Shown here: piece by piece, positions 9,077-17,055 of the stretch
Layout: every line of letters begins with the position of its first letter
Position numbering within the stretch: position 1 is the first letter of the stretch
Made by a program: the position numbers and the translations under genes
The notes under the pieces: generated by a model
The model's database searches: none
What the model was told of the DNA's origin: nothing
What the model saw: only the letters and a program-made list of their open reading frames with translations
Source: Burkholderiales bacterium
Lineage (GTDB): Bacteria; Pseudomonadota; Gammaproteobacteria; Burkholderiales; SG8-39
Direction of reading: 5' to 3'
NCBI GenBank assembly: GCA_014860445.1
Contig: JACZJT010000023.1
Span: 1 to 64,000, forward strand
DNA: 64,000 nt

Positions 9077-10693
9077 CTAGAAGATCACGTGGCGATTGAG
9101 GATCATGGCCGGATCGGCCTTGCGCTTCATTTCCAGGTGGCGGTCCACCATGGCGTCGCCGAACACGCGGCGAATATAGCCTTTCATCATGCCGCCAAAG
9201 CGGTAGTAGCTCGCACCCATGTCCACGCCGATGTCGTAGATCTCGTTCTTGAAGGACTGCAGGGTGTCGCGGCTGTAGACGCCGGCGTCCATCATCGGTT
9301 CGAATTCGCAGCCGTAGGCCCAGCCCTCGGCATCCGGGGGAACGCAGGACATCTCGTAATGCGCACGGTGCTCGGGCCGCAATTTGATTCCGACCAGATA
9401 TAGCGTGTAATGCGGGAAGTACTTGCGGCACACGGCATTGCCGCGTTCCACGGCTTCGACGAATTTTTCCGCCGAGGTCGCCAGATCGGGTATCACCATC
9501 TGCCGGCTGCCCCAGAATTTCCACACCGCACGCGAAAACACCACGCTGCGATCGAACATGGTCCCATCGCGCATGTATTCCGGGCGCTGCAGTTCGGGAA
9601 AAAGTTCGCGCTTGCGCTGCAAGAGATACCAGGCCTCGCCCAGTTTCCACGGACGCAGAAGATAGTGGGCCAGCGTGCGCAGGCCGAAACCGAGTTCGCC
9701 GTAGCCGCGCAGGCGCGGCCGCCAGTCGGCGATGAACGCCGTCTCGCGCCCGAGCGAGTCGAAGGCGACGAGCACGTTCACCGCACAATCCATGATGGTG
9801 AGTATTCCGGAATAGTCGCTGGCTTCGTTGCGGTCGAGCAATTGCAGATCTTCGATCGCAGTGCGCAAGGACGCATAGTAGAAATAGTGCATGCGCAGCG
9901 GCGTATAGGGACGCACGCGCAGCGTCGCTTCGGTGATGACGCCGAACTGGCCGTAGCCCAGAATCACGCGCTGAAACAGCTCCGCGTTCTCGGTGTCGGA
10001 GCATTCGACGATGTCGCCGGTGGGCGTGACTACCTGGAGCGCCAGCGCCTGGTCGGCGCTGCAGCCCAGTCGCGCCGAATTCACGTCGATTCCGCCCACG
10101 CCCAGTGTGCCGCCGACCGACGATGTGAGGTTGAGCGGCGCCGATAGATAATCCAGGTTCTGACGGCGCAATTCCTCGGCCAGGCTGTGCCAGAAGATTC
10201 CGGCCTCGGTACGCACCGTCAGCGCCGCCGCATCGATCGCAAGCACCCGGCTCATTCCGGTCATGTCCAGCAGCACGCCTCCGAACGCGACGGATTCGCC
10301 CTCGGTGGTCAGGCCGCCGCCGCTAACCGTGACCGGAACGCGGTGGGTTTGTGCACATTTGAGTAGCAGCGCCACCTGTTCGGTGCTGCGCGCGATCACC
10401 ACGCCGTGCGCAAGGCCGTAGGCGGTGCCGCCGGCATCGGTGGCGAAGGCGGCGCGGGCAGCGGCGGTCTCGCGCACTTCGATCCCCTGCGATCGCAGTG
10501 CGGCGGAAAACGCCGCCCAGTTGGGGCCGTTCCAGCGTGCCGGGTTGGTCTGCTGGCGCTTGATCCCCTGCAGGGCGTCGGGCGCAACCGGGCAGGGTCC
10601 GACGGTGCCGGGTTCAATATCCGTAAGCTGCAAGCAGGGACTCCAGTTGATGTAATGGCCAGCTGTGCAGGTGCACGCCGGCCGGGGTGGCAT
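9077..10693 (-). CDS. FAD-linked oxidase, cytokinin-dehydrogenase-like (PCMH fold)
   Basis: The 538-residue protein has a PCMH-type FAD domain from about residue 80. The segments LLDMTGMSRVLAID, SSVGGTLGVGGID and VILGYGQFGVITEATL resemble plant-type cytokinin dehydrogenases. In those enzymes a histidine in the GHS motif carries FAD covalently; here that place reads GGGLTTEGES, so a covalent link there is unlikely. The C-terminal half has several aromatic-rich segments that probably form the substrate pocket. The first 50 residues are low-quality and the true start may be an alternative codon inside. It sits between a LysR gene (75 bases upstream) and an FeS partner (two bases downstream). The substrate is unknown. 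Confidence 0.75.
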   Translation of the reverse strand: MPPRPACTCTAGHYINWSPCLQLTDIEPGTVGPCPVAPDALQGIKRQQTNPARWNGPNWAAFSAALRSQGIEVRETAAARAAFATDAGGTAYGLAHGVVIARSTEQVALLLKCAQTHRVPVTVSGGGLTTEGESVAFGGVLLDMTGMSRVLAIDAAALTVRTEAGIFWHSLAEELRRQNLDYLSAPLNLTSSVGGTLGVGGIDVNSARLGCSADQALALQVVTPTGDIVECSDTENAELFQRVILGYGQFGVITEATLRVRPYTPLRMHYFYYASLRTAIEDLQLLDRNEASDYSGILTIMDCAVNVLVAFDSLGRETAFIADWRPRLRGYGELGFGLRTLAHYLLRPWKLGEAWYLLQRKRELFPELQRPEYMRDGTMFDRSVVFSRAVWKFWGSRQMVIPDLATSAEKFVEAVERGNAVCRKYFPHYTLYLVGIKLRPEHRAHYEMSCVPPDAEGWAYGCEFEPMMDAGVYSRDTLQSFKNEIYDIGVDMGASYYRFGGMMKGYIRRVFGDAMVDRHLEMKRKADPAMILNRHVIF

Positions 10694-10767
10694 TGTGTGG
10701 CGGGCCCATATTGTACGCCGTGGCGCGCGGCGCGACCGTCGCGGCAGGCGGCATATTGACGGGATTC

Positions 10768-11658
10768 CTATAGCCTGGCGCGCGCCGCAATGAGGTTATA
10801 CAGCGACTGTGCCGCCGGGGACAGCCTGGAATTCTTTCGTGATACGAGTTTCAAGGTTCGATAGACCGCAGGATCAATCAGGGAAATCAATCTGATTCTT
10901 GGATGTGTGCCGCGTTGCATCGAGAGCTTCGGCACCACCGCGGCGGCGACGCCCGCGAATACAAGCCCCACCGCCGTCGAACTCCGCTGCACTTCATAGA
11001 ATGCTTGAAGGTTAATATTTTTTGATTGCAACGCCGCATCCAAGAATGGGCGATTGGAATTTGCGTGGCCCGCAAAGATTAGCGGGAATCCATCCAACTG
11101 CTTCCAGCGCAGACGTTTTCGCCCTGCCAATGGATGGTCATCCCGACAAATCAGGACAAATTGATCCTCGAGAAGCGGGGTGCTTTGCAACTCGGCATGG
11201 TGTGTCTCGTCCAGATTGATTCCGAACTCGGCTTCCCTTCTTGCCACTGCTTCAGCTACCCCGATTGAAGAATGGTCGAGGATCTTTATGCGATTATTTG
11301 GATATCTCGCGGAGTATTCCTGAATGATTGCGGGCAGGTATTGAACTCCTGCGGTTGGCACGCACGCGATACAGACATCGCCTCGCTCCGCCCTCCCGGT
11401 CTCCACAATTTCAGTCAGTGCGTTACCCAATTCGGAAAGCAGCCTTTCGGCCTGCGGCAGAAAATTCCGGCCGGTTTCGGTCAGGCCGATTGATCGCGTT
11501 GTCCGTTCGATCAACCTGACGCCAAGGTAGTCCTCGAACTTCTGCAATCTTCGTGTCAATGCAGTCTGCGTCAGGAACAAATTGTTCGCCGCTTTCTGAA
11601 AACCTCCGCACTTTGCAATTGCGACAAACGCTTGCACGCCGAGCGTATCGAGTTTCAT
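10768..11658 (-). CDS. LysR-family transcriptional regulator
   Basis: The 296-residue protein has the LysR winged helix at residues 1-60 (FVAIAKCGGFQKAANNLF, then LTQTALTRRLQKFEDYLG) and an effector-binding domain from about 90, with PLLEDQFVLICRDDHPLAG. It is divergent from a small ORF and the chromate transporter genes, and on the same strand as the FAD/FeS pair 75 bases downstream. It could regulate either set. LysR proteins usually control the divergent gene, which favours the chromate unit. Its ligand is not predictable from sequence. Confidence 0.92.
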   Translation of the reverse strand: MKLDTLGVQAFVAIAKCGGFQKAANNLFLTQTALTRRLQKFEDYLGVRLIERTTRSIGLTETGRNFLPQAERLLSELGNALTEIVETGRAERGDVCIACVPTAGVQYLPAIIQEYSARYPNNRIKILDHSSIGVAEAVARREAEFGINLDETHHAELQSTPLLEDQFVLICRDDHPLAGRKRLRWKQLDGFPLIFAGHANSNRPFLDAALQSKNINLQAFYEVQRSSTAVGLVFAGVAAAVVPKLSMQRGTHPRIRLISLIDPAVYRTLKLVSRKNSRLSPAAQSLYNLIAARARL

Positions 11659-11750
11659 GCCTATAAATCATCAATCAATGCAATATATACATTTTACTCA
11701 AATATCTCCTTCGTTTGATACTGTCGATGCATGAATTTTAAGGAGCACGA
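11659..11750. promoter_or_regulatory. AT-rich divergent promoter region, probable LysR operator
   Basis: This 92-base gap between the divergent LysR and small-ORF starts is much richer in A and T than its surroundings. It contains the partial dyad AATGCAATATATACATT, of the kind LysR proteins bind. AAGGAG lies upstream of the ATG at 11751. The operator role is inferred from position and composition. Confidence 0.5.
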
Positions 11751-11993
11751 ATGGCAACCCCGAATGAGCATCTGACGCTGCAGATGATGGAATGGATTGT
11801 CGAGCAACCGCGTCCGTACCGCGACGTCGTCGAGGCGTGGAAGACAAGCTGTCCGCGCCTTGCCATTTGGGAAGATGCGTGCGCCGCAGGCCTGATCGAT
11901 GTGAACCCCCAAACAACGCTGGTTTCTCTCAGTAGAGCGGGTCACAAGCTATTGCGCCACCAGCTTCTCGCTTGCCAACCGGGCCCACGCTGA
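11751..11993 (+). CDS. Small conserved hypothetical protein, winged-helix-like
   Basis: The 80-residue protein begins MATPNEHLTLQMMEWI and has the pattern helix, helix, beta-wing, helix (RDVVEAWKTSCPRLAIWEDA, then LIDV, then VSLSRAGHKLL). This resembles a small winged helix. AAGGAG precedes the ATG. It is first in a plus-strand run with the two chromate transporter genes and divergent from LysR, so a regulatory or accessory role in that unit is plausible but unproven. Confidence 0.65.
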   Translation: MATPNEHLTLQMMEWIVEQPRPYRDVVEAWKTSCPRLAIWEDACAAGLIDVNPQTTLVSLSRAGHKLLRHQLLACQPGPR

Positions 11994-12020
11994 TCAGCTG
12001 CCCGTAGCCATAGGCCTAAC

Positions 12021-12623
12021 ATGTCTGAATCCATTTACCAGGATAACGTCGGGACGCACCTGGCGCAGACCCATCCTGGAAACTGGCGGATCTTCTACGT
12101 ATTCTCCAAAATGGCCCTACAAGGGTTTGGCGGGGTCATGCCTTTTGCATATCGCGCAATGGTTGAGCAGGAACGCTGGCTCTCTGCGACGGAATTTGCC
12201 GAACTTCTGGGTATTTGCCAGATTTTTCCAGGTCCGACGATTTGCAATATTGCGGTTTTCGTCGGAAGACGCCTTGGGGGCGGCACAGGGGTGGCATCCG
12301 CTGTTTCGGGATTGCTTGTCCTTCCATTTCTCATCGCAATCGCGTTGGGTGCCGCGTATCAACGCTTCGGTGACTTCCCTATCTTCAGATCGGCTTTGAA
12401 CGGCATGGCGGCGGTCGCCGCCGGTCTCATTCTGGCTACCGCTCTAAAGATGGCGCGAGGGTTGCTCAAGAAACAGGTCGGTCTTCCGGGAATTCTGTTC
12501 AAGACAATCATGCTCGCGTGTGCTTTCGCATGCCTCGGACTGCTCAAGTGGCGTCTGCTGACCGTTTTCATGCTTTTCGCGCCCGTTGCAGTCATAGCCG
12601 CCTATTTGCTGGACCGCAGATGA
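12021..12623 (+). CDS. Chromate transporter, short-chain ChrA-type, first half
   Basis: The 200-residue membrane protein is one CHR domain. FSKMALQGFGGVMPFAYRAM, a WLSATEFAELLGICQIFPGP segment and about five hydrophobic spans are typical. Short-chain CHR proteins work as pairs with opposite topology; the partner overlaps its 3' end by four bases (ATGA). The family exports chromate or moves related oxyanions. Neither chromate reductase nor ChrB is next to it, so chromate as substrate comes from the family only. The start at 12021 is preceded by a poor ribosome site. Confidence 0.85.
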   Translation: MSESIYQDNVGTHLAQTHPGNWRIFYVFSKMALQGFGGVMPFAYRAMVEQERWLSATEFAELLGICQIFPGPTICNIAVFVGRRLGGGTGVASAVSGLLVLPFLIAIALGAAYQRFGDFPIFRSALNGMAAVAAGLILATALKMARGLLKKQVGLPGILFKTIMLACAFACLGLLKWRLLTVFMLFAPVAVIAAYLLDRR

Positions 12624-13153
12624 TTGCGCTCGGCGAATTGCTTGGGCTTTGCTGGCATCTGGCAATACTGTCGCTGATGGCGATTGGTGGTGGCCTTATC
12701 ATGATTGCGCCAGAGGTACATCAGTACGTAGTCACGGAAGGTCGCTGGATTACCAGTGAGCAGTTTGCGGCGGTCTTTGCAATCGCGCAGACCGCTCCCG
12801 GCCCCAATCTTCTGTTCATATCGTTGGTAGGATGGCTGATCGCGGGTTGGGCAGGTGCGATCGGCGTCACTGCCGCCGTTATCGTTCCATCGACGATATT
12901 GACCTTCCTGATAGCCCGATACTCGGCAAACGCCGCGGATAGCCGGTTCTACCGTGCGCTTCGCGACGGTTTTGCGCCGATCTCAGTAGGGCTAATGAGC
13001 GGGACAGGATGGCTTTTCATGCAAGTCTCGAACGAATCGTGGCGGGCCGATGTCTTGACGGTATTGTCTGTGTTATTGGTCGTCAAGACAAAAATCAATC
13101 CCGTATTCCTGATTCTGGTCGGGGCGATTGCCGGGATGGCGCAATGGGTGTAA
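12620..13153 (+). CDS. Chromate transporter, short-chain ChrA-type, second half
   Basis: The 177-residue protein is the second CHR domain: LSLMAIGGGLIMIAPEVHQY, WITSEQFAAVFAIAQTAPGP and several hydrophobic spans. The ATG at 12620 overlaps the TGA of the first half, a translational coupling expected for a heterodimer. Together they correspond to the two halves of long-chain ChrA. About 200 bases without a recognised gene follow before the convergent AhpD-like gene. Confidence 0.85.
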   Translation: MIALGELLGLCWHLAILSLMAIGGGLIMIAPEVHQYVVTEGRWITSEQFAAVFAIAQTAPGPNLLFISLVGWLIAGWAGAIGVTAAVIVPSTILTFLIARYSANAADSRFYRALRDGFAPISVGLMSGTGWLFMQVSNESWRADVLTVLSVLLVVKTKINPVFLILVGAIAGMAQWV

Positions 13154-13351
13154 TCCGAGACGCGACACTCAGGCGCCTCGCGCGTGCGGTTCACGCCGAA
13201 GTGTGTGAGACGGAATAGATTGCCCAGGACTCGCTTTTCGCGCCCGGCGGCGCGGGCGCAGCAAAAGCCGGTGTTATCTGTGGAGGATTGGTATTGTCAT
13301 CATAAGACTCAACGTCGATAGTCGGCGGCCGCCGAATCTTGTCCGCGGCAT

Positions 13352-13909
13352 TTAGGGGCGGACCCAGCTTGGGAAGTGCGGAGCGAATGTTTCATGCTGA
13401 ACGCCGGTTGCGTTGACCATAAACGACACAGCGTGATAGAGGCCGGCCAGCATAACCAACTCCACCAATTGCTCCTCTTTGAAGTGGGTCGCTAAATCGC
13501 CCCATAGCGCTTCATCCACCTGCGCGGTGCCGTGAAGCTGGTCAGCGAGCCGAATAACCAGCCGGTCTTCCTTGTTCCAGCAAGCATCCTCCGCCCCGCC
13601 ATGAACGCTTGAATATATCTGTTCTTTCGACCATTCAGCTTTGCCGCCAAACGCCGCAATATGAACGCCCCATTCATATTCTGCGCCGCACTTCGCCGTC
13701 GTGCGAAGAATCATAAGCTCCCGACTGCGGATTGAAATACTGCCTCGATCCAAAAGGCCGCCAGCCAGCATTCGTTGCAGCACTCTGGGATTCCTTGCCA
13801 CCGTCCGAAATAGGAGAAGCGGCGGCTGACCTCGCATGAGCTTATCGAAGTCCGCCTGCATTTCCGGGGAATAGGGCGGGTCAACGGGATTGATGCGTGC
13901 TGCTGTCAT
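13352..13909 (-). CDS. Carboxymuconolactone decarboxylase / AhpD-like protein
   Basis: The 185-residue protein has the AhpD-like core with RSRELMILRTTAKCGAEYEW followed by GVH (about residues 60-82). This is the YEWGVH form of the family, which has one cysteine and a nearby histidine rather than the CxxC of AhpD itself. Members range from lactone decarboxylases to peroxidase-like enzymes. The start overlaps the end of the upstream cupin gene by four bases, so they are probably made together. It is the last gene of a five-gene minus-strand cluster. The substrate is unknown. Confidence 0.8.
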   Translation of the reverse strand: MTAARINPVDPPYSPEMQADFDKLMRGQPPLLLFRTVARNPRVLQRMLAGGLLDRGSISIRSRELMILRTTAKCGAEYEWGVHIAAFGGKAEWSKEQIYSSVHGGAEDACWNKEDRLVIRLADQLHGTAQVDEALWGDLATHFKEEQLVELVMLAGLYHAVSFMVNATGVQHETFAPHFPSWVRP

Positions 13910-14424
13910 TCGCCTTCCCAGTAGTTGAGCGAATGGCCCTCGCGCCCGACGAAGACGAACCGCTTCGGTCTGCCATCGTCATAAGCGGGAAGCTCGGCAA
14001 GCACCCCAAATTTCCCCGAGTCAGGATAATCAACGACTTCAGGGGACAGTTTCGTGCTCACCGCGAGATATCGCAGCTCCTCCGCGCCTGTGTTGACGAT
14101 TTTGTGCGCTCTTTCCTTTCCGCCGGGAGGACACGCGACCACATCGCCGACGCGAATAGAGTAGCTGTCTTCTCCAATTCGCACCTCTCCTGAACCTTGC
14201 ACAATGAAAAACATCTCTTCGTTGGCATGATGATTATGCAGTGGGAAGGCGCTTTTTCCGGGTGGCACGGCAGTAATGTTGTACCCGAGCTTCTGCGCAC
14301 CGATTCGAGGCGCGATGAACCCCATTCTCGCTTCGTAGCGTTCTTCGGCCTTCCCGGAGAGTCCAGAGCCGGGTGGCCATGGCTCAAGCGCGACATCTGC
14401 GATATTGATGATTGGTTTAGGCAT
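13906..14424 (-). CDS. Cupin-domain protein
   Basis: The 172-residue protein is a single cupin barrel. PLHNHHANEEMFFIVQGSGE (about 62-81) gives the HxH...E metal ligands, and a later ERAHKIVN gives the fourth histidine. ATG codons at 14436, 14430 and 14424 are in frame; 14424 (MPKPIINI) was chosen because GGAG lies six bases before it. It overlaps the downstream AhpD-like gene by four bases. It could be an isomerase, dioxygenase or small-molecule binder; nothing here decides. Confidence 0.75.
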   Translation of the reverse strand: MPKPIINIADVALEPWPPGSGLSGKAEERYEARMGFIAPRIGAQKLGYNITAVPPGKSAFPLHNHHANEEMFFIVQGSGEVRIGEDSYSIRVGDVVACPPGGKERAHKIVNTGAEELRYLAVSTKLSPEVVDYPDSGKFGVLAELPAYDDGRPKRFVFVGREGHSLNYWEGE

Positions 14425-14518
14425 ATGCATCTCCATGTAACCGCTAGTACGGCTAACGGTGCGTTTCATTCGTTACGCGCAATTGATAAGGTCGCGTGCT
14501 ACCTTGGCGCGCATCAGG

Positions 14519-15340
14519 TCACGCCTTCATCCCGACACCGATCCACGCGCGCGAAGTCAAGATGGTCGGCAGGTGGATGAGTCTTGCCCTGAGGTGCTCC
14601 AGCATAATCGTGCGCTTTTCGGCCCAGACTACTTCGCTGAGCGAGCTCTTCAGCAGGGTGATCGGCGCGCTTCCCCTCACCATGGAATCGAAGAACACCT
14701 CAACATCCGCCACCGGCCAGTCCCCGTCGAATGGCGTGATCGATACGTCCACAAAACCAGCCTGCTGCATTTCGCGCCGGAAGTTGCCCGGATCTTCGAG
14801 GGTGAGCACTTTGGCGCTGTCCGCTTCCGGCCGCCTGGGGAACGCAGCCTGCATCGCGCCGAACATCGCCTGCATTGCAGTCGAGTCGGAAACGGGGGCC
14901 CACGCGGTAACCGCCGCGCGGCCACCGGGCCTGAGCGTGCGCAGCATTTCGCGAAATCCGCGCTGCCGGTCGGGAAAGAACATCAGTCCGAAGATGGAAA
15001 ACGCCCAGTCGAAGCTGTCGTCTGCGAATTCCAGATTCTGACCGTCCATCCGATAGGTCGTGATGTTGGCGATACCGCGCCGGGCGATCTCCCGGTCGAA
15101 ACACGCCAGCATGCCGGGCGCGAAGTCGATGGCGTGCACCTCTCGCGCTTCCCGCTGTATGAGCAGCGATAGCGTGCCCGGCCCGCATGCGACATCAAGC
15201 ACCGTTCCTGCGCCCTTGAAGCCCGCTACTTCTAGCGCCTCGCGGCAATACTGCGCGAACGCCGGCTGCGATTCGGTGACATATCCTTCCGCCACCAGGC
15301 TCCACGGTTCGGGCATCGACATCGGGTTCTGGCTCGGCAT
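14519..15340 (-). CDS. Class I SAM-dependent methyltransferase
   Basis: The 273-residue protein has the SAM-binding motif VLDVACGPGTLS (about 44-55), the acidic loop VHAIDFAPGML and a post-motif LRPGGRAAVTAW. The ATG at 15340 follows GGAGAAC and starts MPSQNPMSMPEP. The C-terminal third should set the substrate but is not recognisable. It lies in a minus-strand run with a SnoaL-like protein and a second methyltransferase, an arrangement common in small tailoring or degradation clusters. Confidence 0.85.
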   Translation of the reverse strand: MPSQNPMSMPEPWSLVAEGYVTESQPAFAQYCREALEVAGFKGAGTVLDVACGPGTLSLLIQREAREVHAIDFAPGMLACFDREIARRGIANITTYRMDGQNLEFADDSFDWAFSIFGLMFFPDRQRGFREMLRTLRPGGRAAVTAWAPVSDSTAMQAMFGAMQAAFPRRPEADSAKVLTLEDPGNFRREMQQAGFVDVSITPFDGDWPVADVEVFFDSMVRGSAPITLLKSSLSEVVWAEKRTIMLEHLRARLIHLPTILTSRAWIGVGMKA

Positions 15341-15528
15341 GAAGTTCTCCGTTTTTCGATCCGTGTTGCGCTCAGGCCGGCGCATCAGCGCCTTGCGCGG
15401 ACGCATCGCGGGATCGAACAAAACACGCGTCTGGCAAACTGCATTGTCCACCTCCTTTTTGGTCGCTCTGTGGATGGGGCTACGCGAATATATCGGATTC
15501 CTATCCGCGTGGCACCGTGTTGTTGTAG

Positions 15529-15960
15529 TTACGCAGGAACCGAATCGGCGCGTATCGCGCTCGCCGACATCCGCTGCAGCGGTGAACTGAATGAAATGGA
15601 CTGCCGCAGAAACCTGTCGCCCTTGCATATGAAGGTGTCGGTTCCGAACGGGAAGACGAGGCCCTTGGACTCCGCATGCCACGTGATGAACAGCAACTCG
15701 TCGCGCACGTGCATCGTATCTACCCACAGCCCGGGAGAATCGCCGCGATCGATGTTGCCGAACTCGGCGAGGAGCCCGTCGTATACGGTGCGGATCTGCT
15801 CGATGCCCTGAAATACGCCGTCGGGTGTGACGACAACCGAGTTTTCGCCGAAGTCGCGCAGTACGCTCTCGATATTTCCGGATTTGAAAGCCGCGAAGTG
15901 ACGCTCGAAGAGAGCGAGCGCGTTTTGCTCCTGCCTTGTGTGTTTTTTTTGATCTGACAT
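15529..15960 (-). CDS. SnoaL-like / NTF2-fold protein
   Basis: The 143-residue protein has the cone-shaped NTF2-like pattern: an N-terminal helix (ALALFERHFAAFKSGNIESV), then VTPDGVFQGIEQIRTVYDGL and a beta-sheet half ending in FICKGDRFLRQSISF. SnoaL-like proteins are polyketide cyclases, dehydratases or binding proteins. Catalytic residues are not certain here. It lies between two methyltransferase genes on the same strand and 188 bases before the downstream one. Confidence 0.75.
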   Translation of the reverse strand: MSDQKKHTRQEQNALALFERHFAAFKSGNIESVLRDFGENSVVVTPDGVFQGIEQIRTVYDGLLAEFGNIDRGDSPGLWVDTMHVRDELLFITWHAESKGLVFPFGTDTFICKGDRFLRQSISFSSPLQRMSASAIRADSVPA

Positions 15961-16015
15961 GTCAATGGTTCCTCTAAAAAGCTTGAAAGGGTGCTATGCG
16001 AGTGCCGTCGCGCGG

Positions 16016-16879
16016 CTATTTCCGCGTGATCACGATCTCGAGATACTCGCCCGGAATTACCAGTGAGTTCGTCCCGCCGACATTGCGACGCTCCAGCAGG
16101 GACGTGATGTCCGTGGTAAGACGCGCCTGGCGATCGGCGGTAAGGGCCGCGTACGCTTTGTGCACAGGCCCGTAGAAGCTGCGGAACACTTCGATCCAGT
16201 GTGCGGGGGAGCGAAACCGGAAGTTGAACATGCGTCGCTCGCAGCGGATGTCTGCAGCGTTGGGCCCGAAAAGCTCCACGATGCGCGGTTCGCTGCCCCA
16301 GAGCACCGGTGATGGCACACCGGCCGGTGGCGCCGTGTAGCCGCCGACTACGCGAAACAGGTCGCCGAGAAATCCCTCCGGCGTCCAGTTGGCCATGCCA
16401 ATGCGCCCGCCGCTGCGCACGACGCGGGCCAACTCGGCTGCGGCCTTCAGAGGCTGGGGCGTAAACATGACGCCGAACGTGGACAGCGCGACGTCGAACG
16501 ATCCGTCGGTGTAAGGCAGCGCCTCCGCGTCCGCGATTTCGAAGCGGATATCGAGCCCCTCGGCCCGCGCGCGCGCCGCGCCGTTCTCCAGAAGTGCCGG
16601 CACGTAATCCGTCGACGTCACGCTGGCAAACCGGCGTGCCGCGGCGAGCGTGACATTTCCGTTCCCCGCGGCGATGTCGAGCACCTTTTCATCCGCGCGC
16701 AGGTCGACGGCTTCGGCCAGTGTTTCGCCGACTATCTGCAATCGCATCCCTACGATGCCGTAGTCGCCGCTCGCCCATGTCGCCTGCTGCCTGTGCTTGA
16801 TCGCGTCGAAATCAGGTTGCGGATGCGCCTCGGATACTGGCTGCTGTGGTGTGATCTGTGTGTTCTGATGCACGTGCAT
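16016..16879 (-). CDS. Class I SAM-dependent methyltransferase (UbiE/MenG-like)
   Basis: The 287-residue protein has the SAM motif VLDIAAGNGNVTLAAAR (about 65-81), an acidic DYVPALLENG loop, and IADAEALPYTDGSFDVAL, which is typical of UbiE-type enzymes. It is the first gene of the minus-strand cluster and divergent from an AraC regulator, 176 bases away. It is longer than UbiE itself, so quinone synthesis is not implied. Substrate unknown. Confidence 0.85.
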   Translation of the reverse strand: MHVHQNTQITPQQPVSEAHPQPDFDAIKHRQQATWASGDYGIVGMRLQIVGETLAEAVDLRADEKVLDIAAGNGNVTLAAARRFASVTSTDYVPALLENGAARARAEGLDIRFEIADAEALPYTDGSFDVALSTFGVMFTPQPLKAAAELARVVRSGGRIGMANWTPEGFLGDLFRVVGGYTAPPAGVPSPVLWGSEPRIVELFGPNAADIRCERRMFNFRFRSPAHWIEVFRSFYGPVHKAYAALTADRQARLTTDITSLLERRNVGGTNSLVIPGEYLEIVITRK

Positions 16880-17055
16880 TTTGACTCTCCTTATACGGGT
16901 TGATGTGGAACAGCGGAGCGGCGATTATGTAGGGGTGACCGGCATTGACACTTCTCCGGGCGTCGGGTAAATATGCTCGATCGTCCGGAAAGCGCATGGC
17001 GACTTGATTGCGAGTCCACACCGCTTGACCGCCCGTCCACAACGCTGGATTTGTC

